Origin: Drosophila miranda
Taxonomy: Eukaryota > Arthropoda > Insecta > Diptera > Drosophilidae
Direction: 5' to 3'
Length of the DNA: 64,000 nt
NCBI RefSeq assembly: GCF_003369915.1
Contig: NW_022881614.1
Span: 19,136,336-19,200,335, forward strand
Under the pieces are notes generated by a model. The model made no database searches and was not told the DNA's origin. It worked only from the letters and a program-made list of their open reading frames with translations. Every line of letters begins with the position of its first letter. The first letter of the stretch is position 1. A program made the position numbers and the translations under genes. This document shows positions 49,132 through 59,829 of the stretch, one piece after another.

Positions 49132-51062
49132 TTATTTTGGGCGCCACAATTCACACACAGGGGGCGACTGCACTGCTGGCGGGGGACACTTAAAATCCAA
49201 CGAGAATTTACGTAAATTTCCAACGCTCAAATTGACACGCACATCGTCCCTATCATGACCGAGCACCGGCGGCAGGATGCCGCAGAAGAACTGCGCGTAG
49301 CTCAGGTGGAACAGCTGCGGTGCTTTGAATTCGCTCTCAAATGCATAGGGACGATATTCGAAGTTCTGGGAGTTGTGGTTCGGCCCAAAAAACGTATCGT
49401 AGGCTAGCTGGAGGCCATTGAGATCGGCCAGACGTTCCTTTAGCGACACTGCTGGCGTCCGGGCAGCGCATTTGATGGCGTTCTGGAAGACCTTCGTCTC
49501 GCGAATCTGCAATCCCACAGGCGACTCGTTGCCATCGGCATCGAAGAGAATGCCCTCCTGTTCGAAGGCATGGGTCAGCTCATGGGCCAGGACACCGCCC
49601 ATCAAGCTGAACTGGAAGATATGGTGCTGGCGGCTATCGAAGAGGGGCCACTGCAGAAAGATCAGGGGCACAGTGATCGTGTTCCGCTCGTTCTCGTAGA
49701 AGGGGGAGGTACGGGCCTTGACCACATCATCATTGACATAGTAGAGGTGCAGGTCCAATCGGGAGTGTGGCAGCCGGAGAGCATCGTGCTGGAGTCGGGT
49801 GCGCAGACTCAAGGCCTCGAGGATATTCCCCAGAAAGAGGGAGTCCGAGAAATTGGCACTTTCATAGTGGCTCCTCTGGAAGATTCCCCACTCGCAGCTT
49901 CATAGCCCCCAGCTTTTTCATAAGATAGTTGTTCTGCACTTAGCTGCAGGCGATTGGCATTCAAGTAACTGCTGAACATAATCTTGAGGCTATCGAAGAT
50001 CAACAGCAGCTGTTTGGTGTCCAACAAATCCCTGTGCCTGTACACATAGCGTTTATACAGGTAGTTCATGCCCAAGGGGAGCAGGGCCCGCATGTGGTGA
50101 ATGCATGTCTTGGGGTTGCGCCTGGCTGGTGCCGACTACTTCAGCAGAACGGTGAGACGCAGTCGGAGATAGAGATTAATGGTGCTTTTACTGGCATTAC
50201 TCAAAAGCTGGCCAAGCTCCCGCAAATAATCCACATCGCGCAAGTCCAAAAGCACCCCCTCCAGATGACCCGACAGCAGCACATGAAAGTAACCTTGCCA
50301 ATTGATCTCTGGTATGTGCTGCGTGAGACCGGCCAAGGACCAGGACTGTACCAGAGGCTCCTCTTGGCGGTGCGTGGCTTCCAGTTGCCGCAGCTGATCC
50401 ACCAGCCTGGAGATTGCCTCTACGCTTCCAGAGTGATTGCGTTGAAGGACCTGCAGGGCACGTCGCTCGCTGTAGCTATTACTGAGAGCGGGCATCTTGA
50501 GCAGCACCACCGGACGCAGCGAATCGTTGGTTTCGACATCTACGCGCTCGTCAAAGAACACCGCATTCAATCCGTGTCTACGGAACTTAGCCGTTTCGAG
50601 CGCCCAATCGTTGGGCTCCAGCGAATGGAGATCTGGCTCTGACCAGTCTATCTCTGGATCCTTGATGCAGGCCTTGTAATAGGCTCGCATCTGGGCCAAC
50701 AGTCGCGCCGCTGGTTCTTCATTCAATTCCAAATCACTCTCGATGAGCTCCCCCTCACTTTCCATGAACTCCTCCATGGCCTGGGCGTACAGATCCTCCA
50801 CCAGCTGGAAGTTATCCACATATTTGGTGCCGTTAGCTGCTGAATAGTTACCGCAAGCATAGTTCCAGAAATTCCTGCAGGGATCTTCAGATCCGTTGAG
50901 GTTCTTATGTATCTGGACAGCCGTGAGCATGTTTATGTCCACAAACGCTTGGGTGGGAGCCAATTCCAGCAGAAGGAAGGAACACAGCAAATTCCAGCAC
51001 CATTTCATGTTGTTCACTCGCTTGCCACTGAAATGTGTTTGAGAATTGAAGCTTATCTCCAT
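49132..51062 (-). pseudogene. Neprilysin-like M13 metallopeptidase, unit 4 copy
   Basis: Start MKW at 51008. N-terminal half open to TAG at 50136-50138. A 5-bp deletion at 49920 (shared with unit 5) and the common frameshift near 49885 disrupt the middle. The catalytic half, 49132-49812, is open with HELTH (49570-49584), the ADGNESPVG segment and the SLKERLAD region all intact. The segment corresponding to GVLFEVSDVDYL reads GVLLDLRDVDYL, a small copy-specific change. Confidence 0.85.
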
Positions 51063-51465
51063 GCTCGGCTGACCATGACTAAAGCATGCCAGACGGCTTT
51101 ATCTGTGCTGCTGTGGGGGTAACGCCCAGCTGGAGCTTGGACTAGGGCTGGAATGGATATATCGCTAAATACAAACAACTAAAGCCTTAGGCCTGATCGA
51201 TGCAAATTTGCAGTGGAAAAACGCGCTTTCTGATTACATTAATCCGAGCTTAACGTTTATTGAATATGTTCGTTAATTACAAGCAAAGTTTTAGTTCACA
51301 ATCTTCAAACCGTAGCCAAGGCAATAGAAACAGTTCGCGGTATAAAACAGATCATCGTTTTGGGGGTATTCAGAGACAGCCTCTGGGACTACCCCCGAAC
51401 CATTTGACTAGGCTTCAGGCCTACACTTAACCAACTACTTAACCGCCTTGTATGATTTATGGTGT

Positions 51466-53910
51466 TCACTTCTTGAACTTTTTGCCTTTGCCTCCTCTGC
51501 GATTTGGATTTGCTCCCGTCTTTGACTTCTTCAGCTGTCCGATCTGCTTGGACTTCAGATTGTTCTGCCTTTTGATGGGTTTGCCCTCCAGCACGGGCAC
51601 ATCGTCAGCGTCGATACGCGAGGCCTTGGCCAGTTTGGCGTTTGCTTTGGCACTTGCTGCTGGCTTAGCTGTTTGCTGATTGACTTGGGCCTTCTTGTCC
51701 TTTGGCTGGAACCTTTTCGCTTCGGGCTTGGGTGCTGCTGGAGACTGCTTTCCAGGAGACGCTTTGCCATTGGACTGAGACGGGAACTTCTTACCGGCTT
51801 CCGGTTTGGATGGTTTTCCCTTCCCATTGGCCTGCGCTGCCTTGAACTGGGGCTCCTGCTTCTTTTGGGCCTTCGGTAGTCCGTTCTTCTCTAGGGGCTT
51901 CTCCTTCTTTTGGATTTTCGGTGTTCCGTTCTTCTCAAGGCGCTTCTCCTTCTTTTGGCCCGTCGGTGCACCGGTCGCCTCCTGGGGCTTCTCGTTCTTT
52001 TGAGCTTTCGGTGTACCGTTCGTCTCTTGGGGTTGCTCTGGCTTTGGGGTCTTGGCCACCTTGACGGGCTTCTCGAATACCTTGGCCACATACTTCTTTT
52101 TGTTCGCCTCGAGCTTCTTTTTCTTCAGATCCAGGTCAATATCTGTGAGGCTTGGCTTGCCGGCCCGCTTGCCCAGCAGCTTGCGAGGAGCCTTTTCCGC
52201 ATCCGCATTTTCTTCTGCATCCTCAGCCGCTCCCTTAGCTTCCGCTGCTTCATTTGTGGTCTCGCCCTCGATGGGTTCATCGAGCTGCTTCTCGTCCTCC
52301 TCCTGCTGCTCCTTGGTTATGGGTATCGTGTTGGAGAACTTCTTCAGCTTGGCCACATAGAAGCCGTCCATGTTGTGGGTGTGTAGATAATAGCGCTTGG
52401 TCAGATTCAAGCTGGGATGGAACCGATGCTGCCGGAACTTGGTGAAGCCCTCAACGCCAAAGTCAAGTCCTGTGGGTACCAGCTTAACGTTGCGCTTCTT
52501 CAGCGCATAGTCGATGACCCACTCGTTTTCCTCGGGCAGCACAGAGCAGGTGGAGTACACAATGATGCCACCGGTCGATGATTTGGCATCCACACAGTCG
52601 ATGGCGGTGAGGAGAAGCTTGCGCTGAAGATTTTAGCAGCGTTGCACGTCCACATCCGATTTCGTCGTCTTCACACTGGGATCCTTGGACACGACACCAG
52701 TTCCAGTGCAGGGGGCATCCAGCAGGATACGATCGAAGCCGGTCATTATTTTACGGAACTTGGTGCCGTCCTCGCAGCTCACGACAGAATTTACAACTCC
52801 CAGCCGATGGAAGTTGGCCACAACGGCCTTGATGCGATCCCTGTTGGAATCGTTGGCGAAAAGCACGCCAGAGTTCTTCATGGCGGCCGCAATGTGGGAG
52901 CCCTTCCCGCCCGGAGCAGAGCACATGTCCAAAATGCGTTCGTTCTCCTGCGGGGCCAGCACCATCACAGGCAGCATCGAGGAGGCGCCCTGGATCATAT
53001 AATAACCGCCCAGATACTCCGGAGTGGCACCCAGCGGCACCTGAGAGTTGAAGATTACCAAGCCCTCTTTGGACCACTTGCCCAGGGGATCCAGATTAAC
53101 GCCACGATTGATCAGGGCGCCGGCCAGCTGCCGGCGGCGTATTTTCAGTGTATTCGTACGGATTGTTAGCGGACGGGCCACCTAGAAGGAAGGATAAATT
53201 GGTTAAACTTCATTTCAGTCTCCTGCGATGATGGCAGATCGGACAGATCTGCCAGCTTGCCAACTTTAGCATCATCTTCATCGGAATCTTCTTCAATCTC
53301 CTGCTCGTCGTCATCTACGTCTTCAGCCGATTCCGCGTCTGAGTCATCTTCCTGACCACTTTCCGCCTCCAACTCAGCGTCAGAGTCCTCCTCCAACTCC
53401 TCCTCCGAATCTGGCTCCGGCTGTGGCAGCTTTTTTAATTTCTGCTGCTTCTTCGGCTTTAGCCAATCGTCATTTTCATCTGTGAAGCCCTTGGTAGCAG
53501 AAGCCTTTTGTGGTTTGCCGGCTGGTACAAGCTGTGGAACCTCCTCGTCTGAGGATGCGTCTTGAGGCTCCACCTCATCCTCGGGCTCGCTGTCGCTGTT
53601 GTATTTCTTTTGTCGTTGAGCCAGCTGCTTTTGCTGCCCCTTTGCACGCTTCTCCTGTATCTTAGCCTTTTGCACAACCTTCTTCTGCTCACGCTTGACG
53701 ACACGCTGCTTCTGGCGGTGAGACAGCTTCTTATCCTCCTCTTCCTGGGGAGCTGCACGATACAATTCTTCAAATAAGCAAACTCTTCAGCGGGGCATTT
53801 CAACATTACTTACCAAAAGACTGCTTGCGGAATACCGGTGCGCCCTGTTTGCGCGCCTTGCGGCCAGGTCCCTTCTTCGGTTTGTCATCGAACTCAGCCT
53901 TGCGACCCAT
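51466..53910 (-). pseudogene. Nop2: Nop2/NSUN1 methyltransferase, unit 4 copy, large exon 2 deletion
   Basis: Exons: 53814-53910, exon 2 from 53752, exon 3 51466-53181. Exon 2 lacks the TAG and 1-bp loss of units 1-3, but about 480 bp of it, including the 3' half of the acidic region and the splice donor, is deleted at about 53235, leaving a few filler bases (CAGAT). Exon 3 has a TAA at 52633-52635 (a Tyr codon elsewhere) between the DAPCTGTG and TCS motifs. The C-terminal tail is otherwise native. Cannot encode the enzyme. PolyA signal at 51256-51261. Confidence 0.88.
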
Positions 53911-54127
53911 ACTTTTATCTAAATTTCTTTAATTTTTGAGCAGAAACAAAATAAAAACAGATATCTCTGCTGGTGACCTATAATTTAAATATCAAATAAT
54001 CACACAATTTTCTTGTATTCAAAAACTTTACATGGCATCGCGCTGTCAATCAGCTTGAACATTGTATTACTTTTTATAGATTTAAATGCATTCGAGACAA
54101 AACTTAAACTGACACCAAAGTAGATGA

Positions 54128-56058
54128 TTATTTTGGGAGCCACAATTCACACACAGGGGGCGACTGCACTGCTGGCGGGGGACACTTAAAATCCAACGAG
54201 AATTTACGTAAATTTCCAACGCTCAAATTGACACGCACATCGTCCCTATCATGACCGAGCACCGGCGGCAGGATGCCGCAGAAGAACTGCGCGTAGCTCA
54301 GGTGGAACAGCTGCGGTGCTTTGAATTCGCTCTCAAATGCATAGGGACGATATTCGAAGTTCTGGGAGTTGTGGTTCGGCCCAAAAAACGTATCGTAGGC
54401 TAGCTGGAGGCCATTGAGATCGGCCAGACGTTCCTTTAGCGACACTGCTGGCGTCCGGGCAGCGCATTTGATGGCGTTCTGGAAGACCTTCGTCTCGCGA
54501 ATCTGCAATCCCACAGGCGACTCATTGCCATCGGCATCGAAGAGAATGCCCTCCTGTTCGAAGGCATGGGTCAGCTCATGGGCCAGGACACCCCCCATCA
54601 AGCTGAACTGGAAGATATGGTGCTGGCGGCTATCGAAGAGGGGCCACTGCAGAAAGATCAGGGGCACAGTGATCGTGTTCCGCTCGTTCTCGTAGAAGGG
54701 GGAGGTACGGGCCTTGACCACATCATCATTGACATAGTAGAGGTGCAGGTCCAATCGGGAGTGTGGCAGCCGGAGAGCATCGTGCTGGAGTCGGGTGCGC
54801 AGACTCAAGGCCTCGAGGATATTCCCCAGAAAGAGGGAGTCCGAGAAATTGGCACTTTCATAGTGGCTCCTCTGGAAGATTCCCCACTCGCAGCTTCATA
54901 GCCCCCAGCTTTTTCATAAGATAGTTGTTCTGCACTTAGCTGCAGACGGTTGGCATTCAAGTAACTGCTGAACATAATCTTGAGGCTATCGAAGATCAAC
55001 AGCAGCTGTTTGGTGTCCAACAAATCCCTGTGCCTGTACACATAGCGTTTATACAGGTAGTTCATGCCCAAGGGGAGCAGGGCCCGCATGTGGTGAATGC
55101 ATGTCTTGGGGTTGCGCCTGGCTGGTGCCGACTACTTCAGCAGAACGGTGAGACGCAGTCGGAGATAGAGATTAATGGTGCTTTTACTGGCATTACTCAA
55201 AAGCTGGCCAAGCTCCCGCAAATAATCCACATCGCTGACCTCGAAAAGCACCCCCTCCAGATGACCCGACAGCAGCACATGAAAGTAACCTTGCCAATTG
55301 ATCTCTGGTATGTGCTGCATGAGACCGGCCAAGGACCAGGACTGTACCAAAGGCTCCTCTTGGCGGTGCTTGGCTTCCAGTTGCCGCAGCTGATCCACCA
55401 GCCTGGAGATTGCCTCTACGCTTCCAGAGTGATTGCGTTGAAGGACCTGCAGGGCACGTCGCTCGCTGTAGCTATTACTGAGAGCGGGCATCTTGAGCAG
55501 CACCACCGGACGTAGCGAATCGTTGGTTTCGACATCTACGCGCTCGTCAAAGAACACCGCATTCAATCCGTGTCTACGGAACTTAGCCGTTTCGAGCGCC
55601 CAATCGTTGGGCTCCAGCGAATGGAGATCTGCCTCTGACCAGTCTATCTCTGGATCCTTGATGCAGGCCTTGTAATAGGCTCGCATCTGGGCCAACAGTC
55701 GCGCCGCTGGTTCTTCATTCAATTCCAAATCACTCTCGATGAGCTCCCCCTCACTCTCCATGAACTCCTCCATGGCCTGGGCGTACAGATCCTCCACCAG
55801 CTGGAAGTTATCCACATATTTGGTGCCGTTAGCTGCTGAATAGTTACCGCAAGCATAGTTCCAGAAATTCCTGCAGGGATCTTCAGATCCGTTGAGGTTC
55901 TTATGTATCTGGAGAGCCGTGAGCATGTTTATGTCCACAAACGCTTGGGTGGGAGCCAATTCCAGCAGAAGGAAGGAACACAGCAAATTCCAGCACCATT
56001 TCATGTTGTTCACTCGCTTGCCACTGAAATGTGTTTGAGAATTGAAGCTTATCTCCAT
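54128..56058 (-). pseudogene. Neprilysin-like M13 metallopeptidase, unit 5 copy
   Basis: Start MKW at 56004, signal peptide of about 20 residues, DPCRNFWNYACG at residues 42-53. Open to TAG at 55132-55134. The 5-bp deletion at about 54916 is shared with unit 4, and the common frameshift is near 54880. The catalytic half (54128-54808) is open with HELTH at 54566-54580, the ERLAD third-ligand region and terminal CELW. Even this copy next to the native flank is broken, so the M13 gene was probably already dead when the array expanded, unless the common shift hides an unusual splice. Confidence 0.85.
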
Positions 56059-56251
56059 GCTCGGCTGACCATGACTAAAGCATGCCAGACGGCTTTATCT
56101 GTGCTGCTGTGGGGGTAACGCCCAGCTGGAGCTTGGACTAGGGCTGGAATGGATATATCGCTAAATACAAACAACTAAAGCCTTAGGCCTGATCGATGCA
56201 AATTTGCAGTGGAAAAACGCGCTTTCTGATTACATTAATCCGAGCTTAACG

Positions 56252-56257
56252 TTTATT
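56252..56257 (-). terminator. PolyA signal of unit 5 Nop2
   Basis: AATAAA on the minus strand within CAATAAACGTTAAG, about 200 bp past the native Nop2 stop and conserved in every unit. Confidence 0.55.
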
Positions 56258-56660
56258 GAATATGTTCGTTAATTACAAGCAAAGTTTTAGTTCACAATCT
56301 TCAAACCGTAGCCAAGGCAATAGAAACAGTTCGCGGTATAAAACAGATCATCGTTTTGGGGGTATTCAGAGACAGCCTCTGGGACTACCCCCGAACCATT
56401 TGACTAGGCTTCAGGCCTACACTTAACCAACTACTTAACCGACTTGTATGATTTATGGTGTTCACTTCTTGAACTTTTTGCCTTTGCCTCCTCTGCGATT
56501 TGGATTTGCTCCCGTCTTTGACTTCTTCAGCTGTCCGATCTGCTTGGACTTCAGATTGTTCTGCCTTTTGATGGGTTTGCCCTCCAGCACGGGCACATCG
56601 TCAGCGTCGATACGCGAGGCCTTGGCCAGTTTGGCGTTTGCTTTGGCACTTGCTGCTGGC

Positions 56661-59356
56661 TTAGCTGTTTGCTGATTGACTTGGGCCTTCTTGTCCTTTG
56701 GGTGCTGCTGGAGACTGCTTTCCAGGAGACGCTTTGCCATTGGACTGAGACGGGAACTTCTTACCGGCTTCCGGTTTGGATGGTTTTCCCTTCCCATTGG
56801 CCTGCGCTGCCTTGAACTGGGGCTCCTGCTTCTTTTGGGCCTTCGGTAGTCCGTTCTTCTCTAGGGGCTTCTCCTTCTTTTGGATTTTCGGTGTTCCGTT
56901 CTTCTCAAGGCGCTTCTCCTTCTTTTGGCCCGTCGGTGCACCGGTCGCCTCCTGGGACTTCTCGTTCTTTTGAGCTTTCGGTGTACCGTTCGTCTCTTGG
57001 GGTTGCTCTGGCTTTGGGGTCTTGGCCACCTTGACGGGCTTCTCGAATACCTTGGCCACATACTTCTTATTGTTCGCCTCGAGCTTCTTTTTCTTCAGAT
57101 CCAGGTCAATATCTGTGAGGCTTGGCTTGCCGGCCCGCTTGCCCAGCAGCTTGCGAGGAGCCTTTTCCGCATCCGCATTTTCTTCTGCATCCTCAGCCGC
57201 TCCCTTAGCTTCCGCTGCTTCATTTGTGGTCTCGCACTCGATGGGTTCATCGAGCTGCTTCTCGTCCTCCTCCTGCTGCTCCTTGGTTATGGGTATCGTG
57301 TTGGAGAACTTCTTCAGCTTGGCCACATAGAAGCCGTCCATGTTGTGGGTGTGTGGATAATAGCGCTTGGTCAGATTCAAGCTGGGATGGAACCGATGCT
57401 GCCGGAACTTGGTGAAGCCCTCAACGCCAAAGTCAAGGCCTGTGGGTACCAGCTTAACGTTGCGCTTCTTCAGCGCATAGTCGATGACCCACTCGTTTTC
57501 CTCGGGCAGCACAGAGCAGGTGGAGTACACAATGATGCCACCGGTCGATGATTTGGCATCCACACAGTCGATGGCGGTGAGGAGAAGCTTGCGCTGAAGA
57601 TTGTAGCAGCGTTGCACGTCCACATCCGATTTCGTCGTCTTCACACTGGGATCCTTGGACACGACACCAGTTCCAGTGCAGGGGGCATCCAGCAGGATAC
57701 GATCGAAGCCGGTCATTATTTTACGGAACTTGGTGCCGTCCTCGCAGCTCACGACAGAATTTACAACTCCCAGCCGATGGAAGTTGGCCACAACGGCCTT
57801 GATGCGATCCCTGTTGGAATCGTTGGCGAAAAGCACGCCAGAGTTCTTCATGGCGGCCGCAATGTGGGAGCCCTTCCCGCCCGGAGCAGGGCACATGTCC
57901 AAAATGCGTTCGTTCTCCTGCGGGGCCAGCACCATCACAGGCAGCATCGAGGAGGCGGCCTGGATCATATAATAACCGCCCAGATACTCCGGAGTGGCAC
58001 CCAGCGGCACCTGAGAGTTGAAGATTACCAAGCCCTCTTTGGACCACTTGCCCAGGGGATCCAGATTAACGCCACGATTGATCAGGGCGCCGGCCAGCTG
58101 CCGGCGGCGTATTTTCAGCGTATTCGTACGGATTGTTAGCGGACGGGCCACCTAGAAGGAAGGATAAATTGGTTAAACTTCATTTCAGTCTCCTGCGATG
58201 ATGGTTACTCACCTCTGATGATTCTAGGTATTCCATGAGCTCGCTCAGAGGGAACATATCCATAAGCTTTTCCATAAGGAAATCATTGTAGCTATAGTAC
58301 AGACAAAGATCCTGGCGCAGCCGATCGATGTACTCGCTGCGTGAGCGATCAGCCTGACGGTATTTCTTAAAGTCGGACAGGACCAGGGTGACGTCCTTGA
58401 TGCGCTGCTGCACGTCCTGTAAGGTGATTTCTTTCTCGGCCTCCTCCTCTTCGGTCGGCAGCTGAAACACATCCTGATGATCCACTGTCATTTGCATTTC
58501 CTCTTCTGCCTCCTGGGCTTCTTTGACCTCGCGTTTCTTCAGCTTCTTATTGGCGCGTTCAATGGGAAGCTTGTCATCGTCATCATCATCCTCGTCGTCG
58601 GCCTCAACATCATCGCTACCACTACCTTCTTGGGCACCTTCATCCCCGGATATATCAAAGTCGTCATCAGAGTTGGCCTCATCATCATCGTCGGACAGAT
58701 CTGCCAGCTTGCCAACTTTAGCATCATCTTCATCGGAATCTTCTTCAATCTCCTGCTCGTCGTCATCTTCAGCCGATTCCGCGTCTGAGTCATCTTCCTG
58801 ACCACTTTCCGCCTCCAACTCAGCGTCAGAGTCCTCCTCCAACTCCTCCTCCGAATCTGGCTCCGGCTGTGGCAGCTTTTTTAATTTCTGCTGCTTCTTC
58901 GGCTTTAGCCAATCGTCATTTTCATCTGTGAAGCCCTTGGTAGCAGAAGCCTTTTGTGGTTTGCCGGCTGGTACAAGCTGTGGAACCTCCTCGTCTGAGG
59001 ATGCGTCTTGAGGCTCCACCTCATCCTCGGGGTCGCTGTCGCTGTTGTATTTCTTTTGTCGTTGAGCCAGCTGCTTTTGCTGCCCCTTTGCACGCTTCTC
59101 CTGTATCTTAGCCTTTTGCACAACCTTCTTCTGCTCACGCTTGACGGTACGCTGCTTCTGGCGGTGAGACAGCTTCTTATCCTCCTCTTCCTGGGGAGCT
59201 GCACGATACAATTCTTCAAATAAGCAAACTCTTCAGCGGGGCATTTCAACATTACTTACCAAAAGACTGCTTGCGGAATCCCGGTGCGCCCTGTTTGCGC
59301 GCCTTGCGGCCAGGTCCCTTCTTCGGTTTGTCATCGAACTCAGCCTTGCGACCCAT
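56661..59356 (-). CDS. Nop2: Nop2/NSUN1 methyltransferase, unit 5 copy, the only open one
   Basis: Exons 59260-59356, 58213-59198 and 56661-58151 join in frame (97+986+1491 nt) to 857 codons, with donors GTAAGT and GTGAGT and acceptors GTGCAG and TTCTAG. Order: basic N-terminus (GRKARKQ), Lys/Gln-rich part, long Asp/Glu/Ser tract (about residues 150-250), then the RsmB/Nop2 methyltransferase: SAM loop at 444-455, PC cysteine 519 in DAPCTGTG, catalytic TC cysteine 573 in STCS, then Lys-rich repeats. Two oddities: the SAM loop reads DMCPAPGGKG where the others have DMCSAPGG, and a 26-bp loss at about 56702 (shared with unit 1) replaces the last roughly 90 residues with a short tail ending QSANS. 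The native stop would be at 56462. It alone keeps the native upstream region. Probably, but not surely, functional. Confidence 0.85.
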
Positions 59357-59404
59357 ACTTTTAACTAAATTTCTTTAATTTTTGAGCAGAAACAAAATAA
59401 AAAC

Positions 59405-59829
59405 GTGATCACTTTGATTTTGCTCCACGTGCGCCGCTCAAAAGACAGCGAGTACTTTGCAGCACTACAACAGAGCGAACCGACACTGTTTGTGCTGCCA
59501 GCTATAAAACTGCTAGAAGCCGTGAAATATTTTGAATACAAATATGTATATGGATAGAAAGAGTCTATTTACAACTACAAAGTGTAATTGAAAATTAAAT
59601 AGCATGATATTAATTAAATCGGCAATTACTCGTTAATACTGTAAGCTAGTTAACTTAATCTAGCTATTCGATTGTAGCGTAAATAGCCAGATTAAGAAAA
59701 CAGCCGTCTCAGCACAGACAGGTAATTAGCAGTCGGTATCGGGATGTTGGCTGAAGAAAAACAAACTAATCGTGAAAATGCCGAAAACTGCAATTTTTTA
59801 GCATAATTAAAGGATCTTGTGCACGCCAC
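59405..59829. promoter_or_regulatory. Short divergent promoter region of Nop2 (unit 5) and Dgk-epsilon
   Basis: 425 bp between the array border (itself 48 bp upstream of the Nop2 ATG) and the Dgk-epsilon ATG. It is not repeated elsewhere in the window. A TATA-like CTATAAAA lies at about 59502 on the plus strand. Because the duplication stops at 59404, units 1-4 lack this region. Confidence 0.6.

Larger units (their letters stand above)
48967..53962 (-). repeat. Array unit 4
   Basis: 5.00 kb; shorter because about 480 bp of Nop2 exon 2 and the exon 2 splice donor are deleted at about 53235. Confidence 0.93.
53963..59404 (-). repeat. Array unit 5, next to the native flank
   Basis: 5.44 kb. 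Its right border is where the inter-unit sequence (AAAAACAGATATCTC) is replaced by AAAAACGTGATCACTTTG, the unduplicated upstream region shared with Dgk-epsilon. This marks the rightmost, probably original, copy. Confidence 0.93.

Noticed and set aside
28142-59404. Array as a pure assembly artefact
   Set aside because: Units differ by distinct indels, a unique LINE insertion and a unique 480-bp deletion, so they are not simple copies of one read set; long-read confirmation is still the decisive test.
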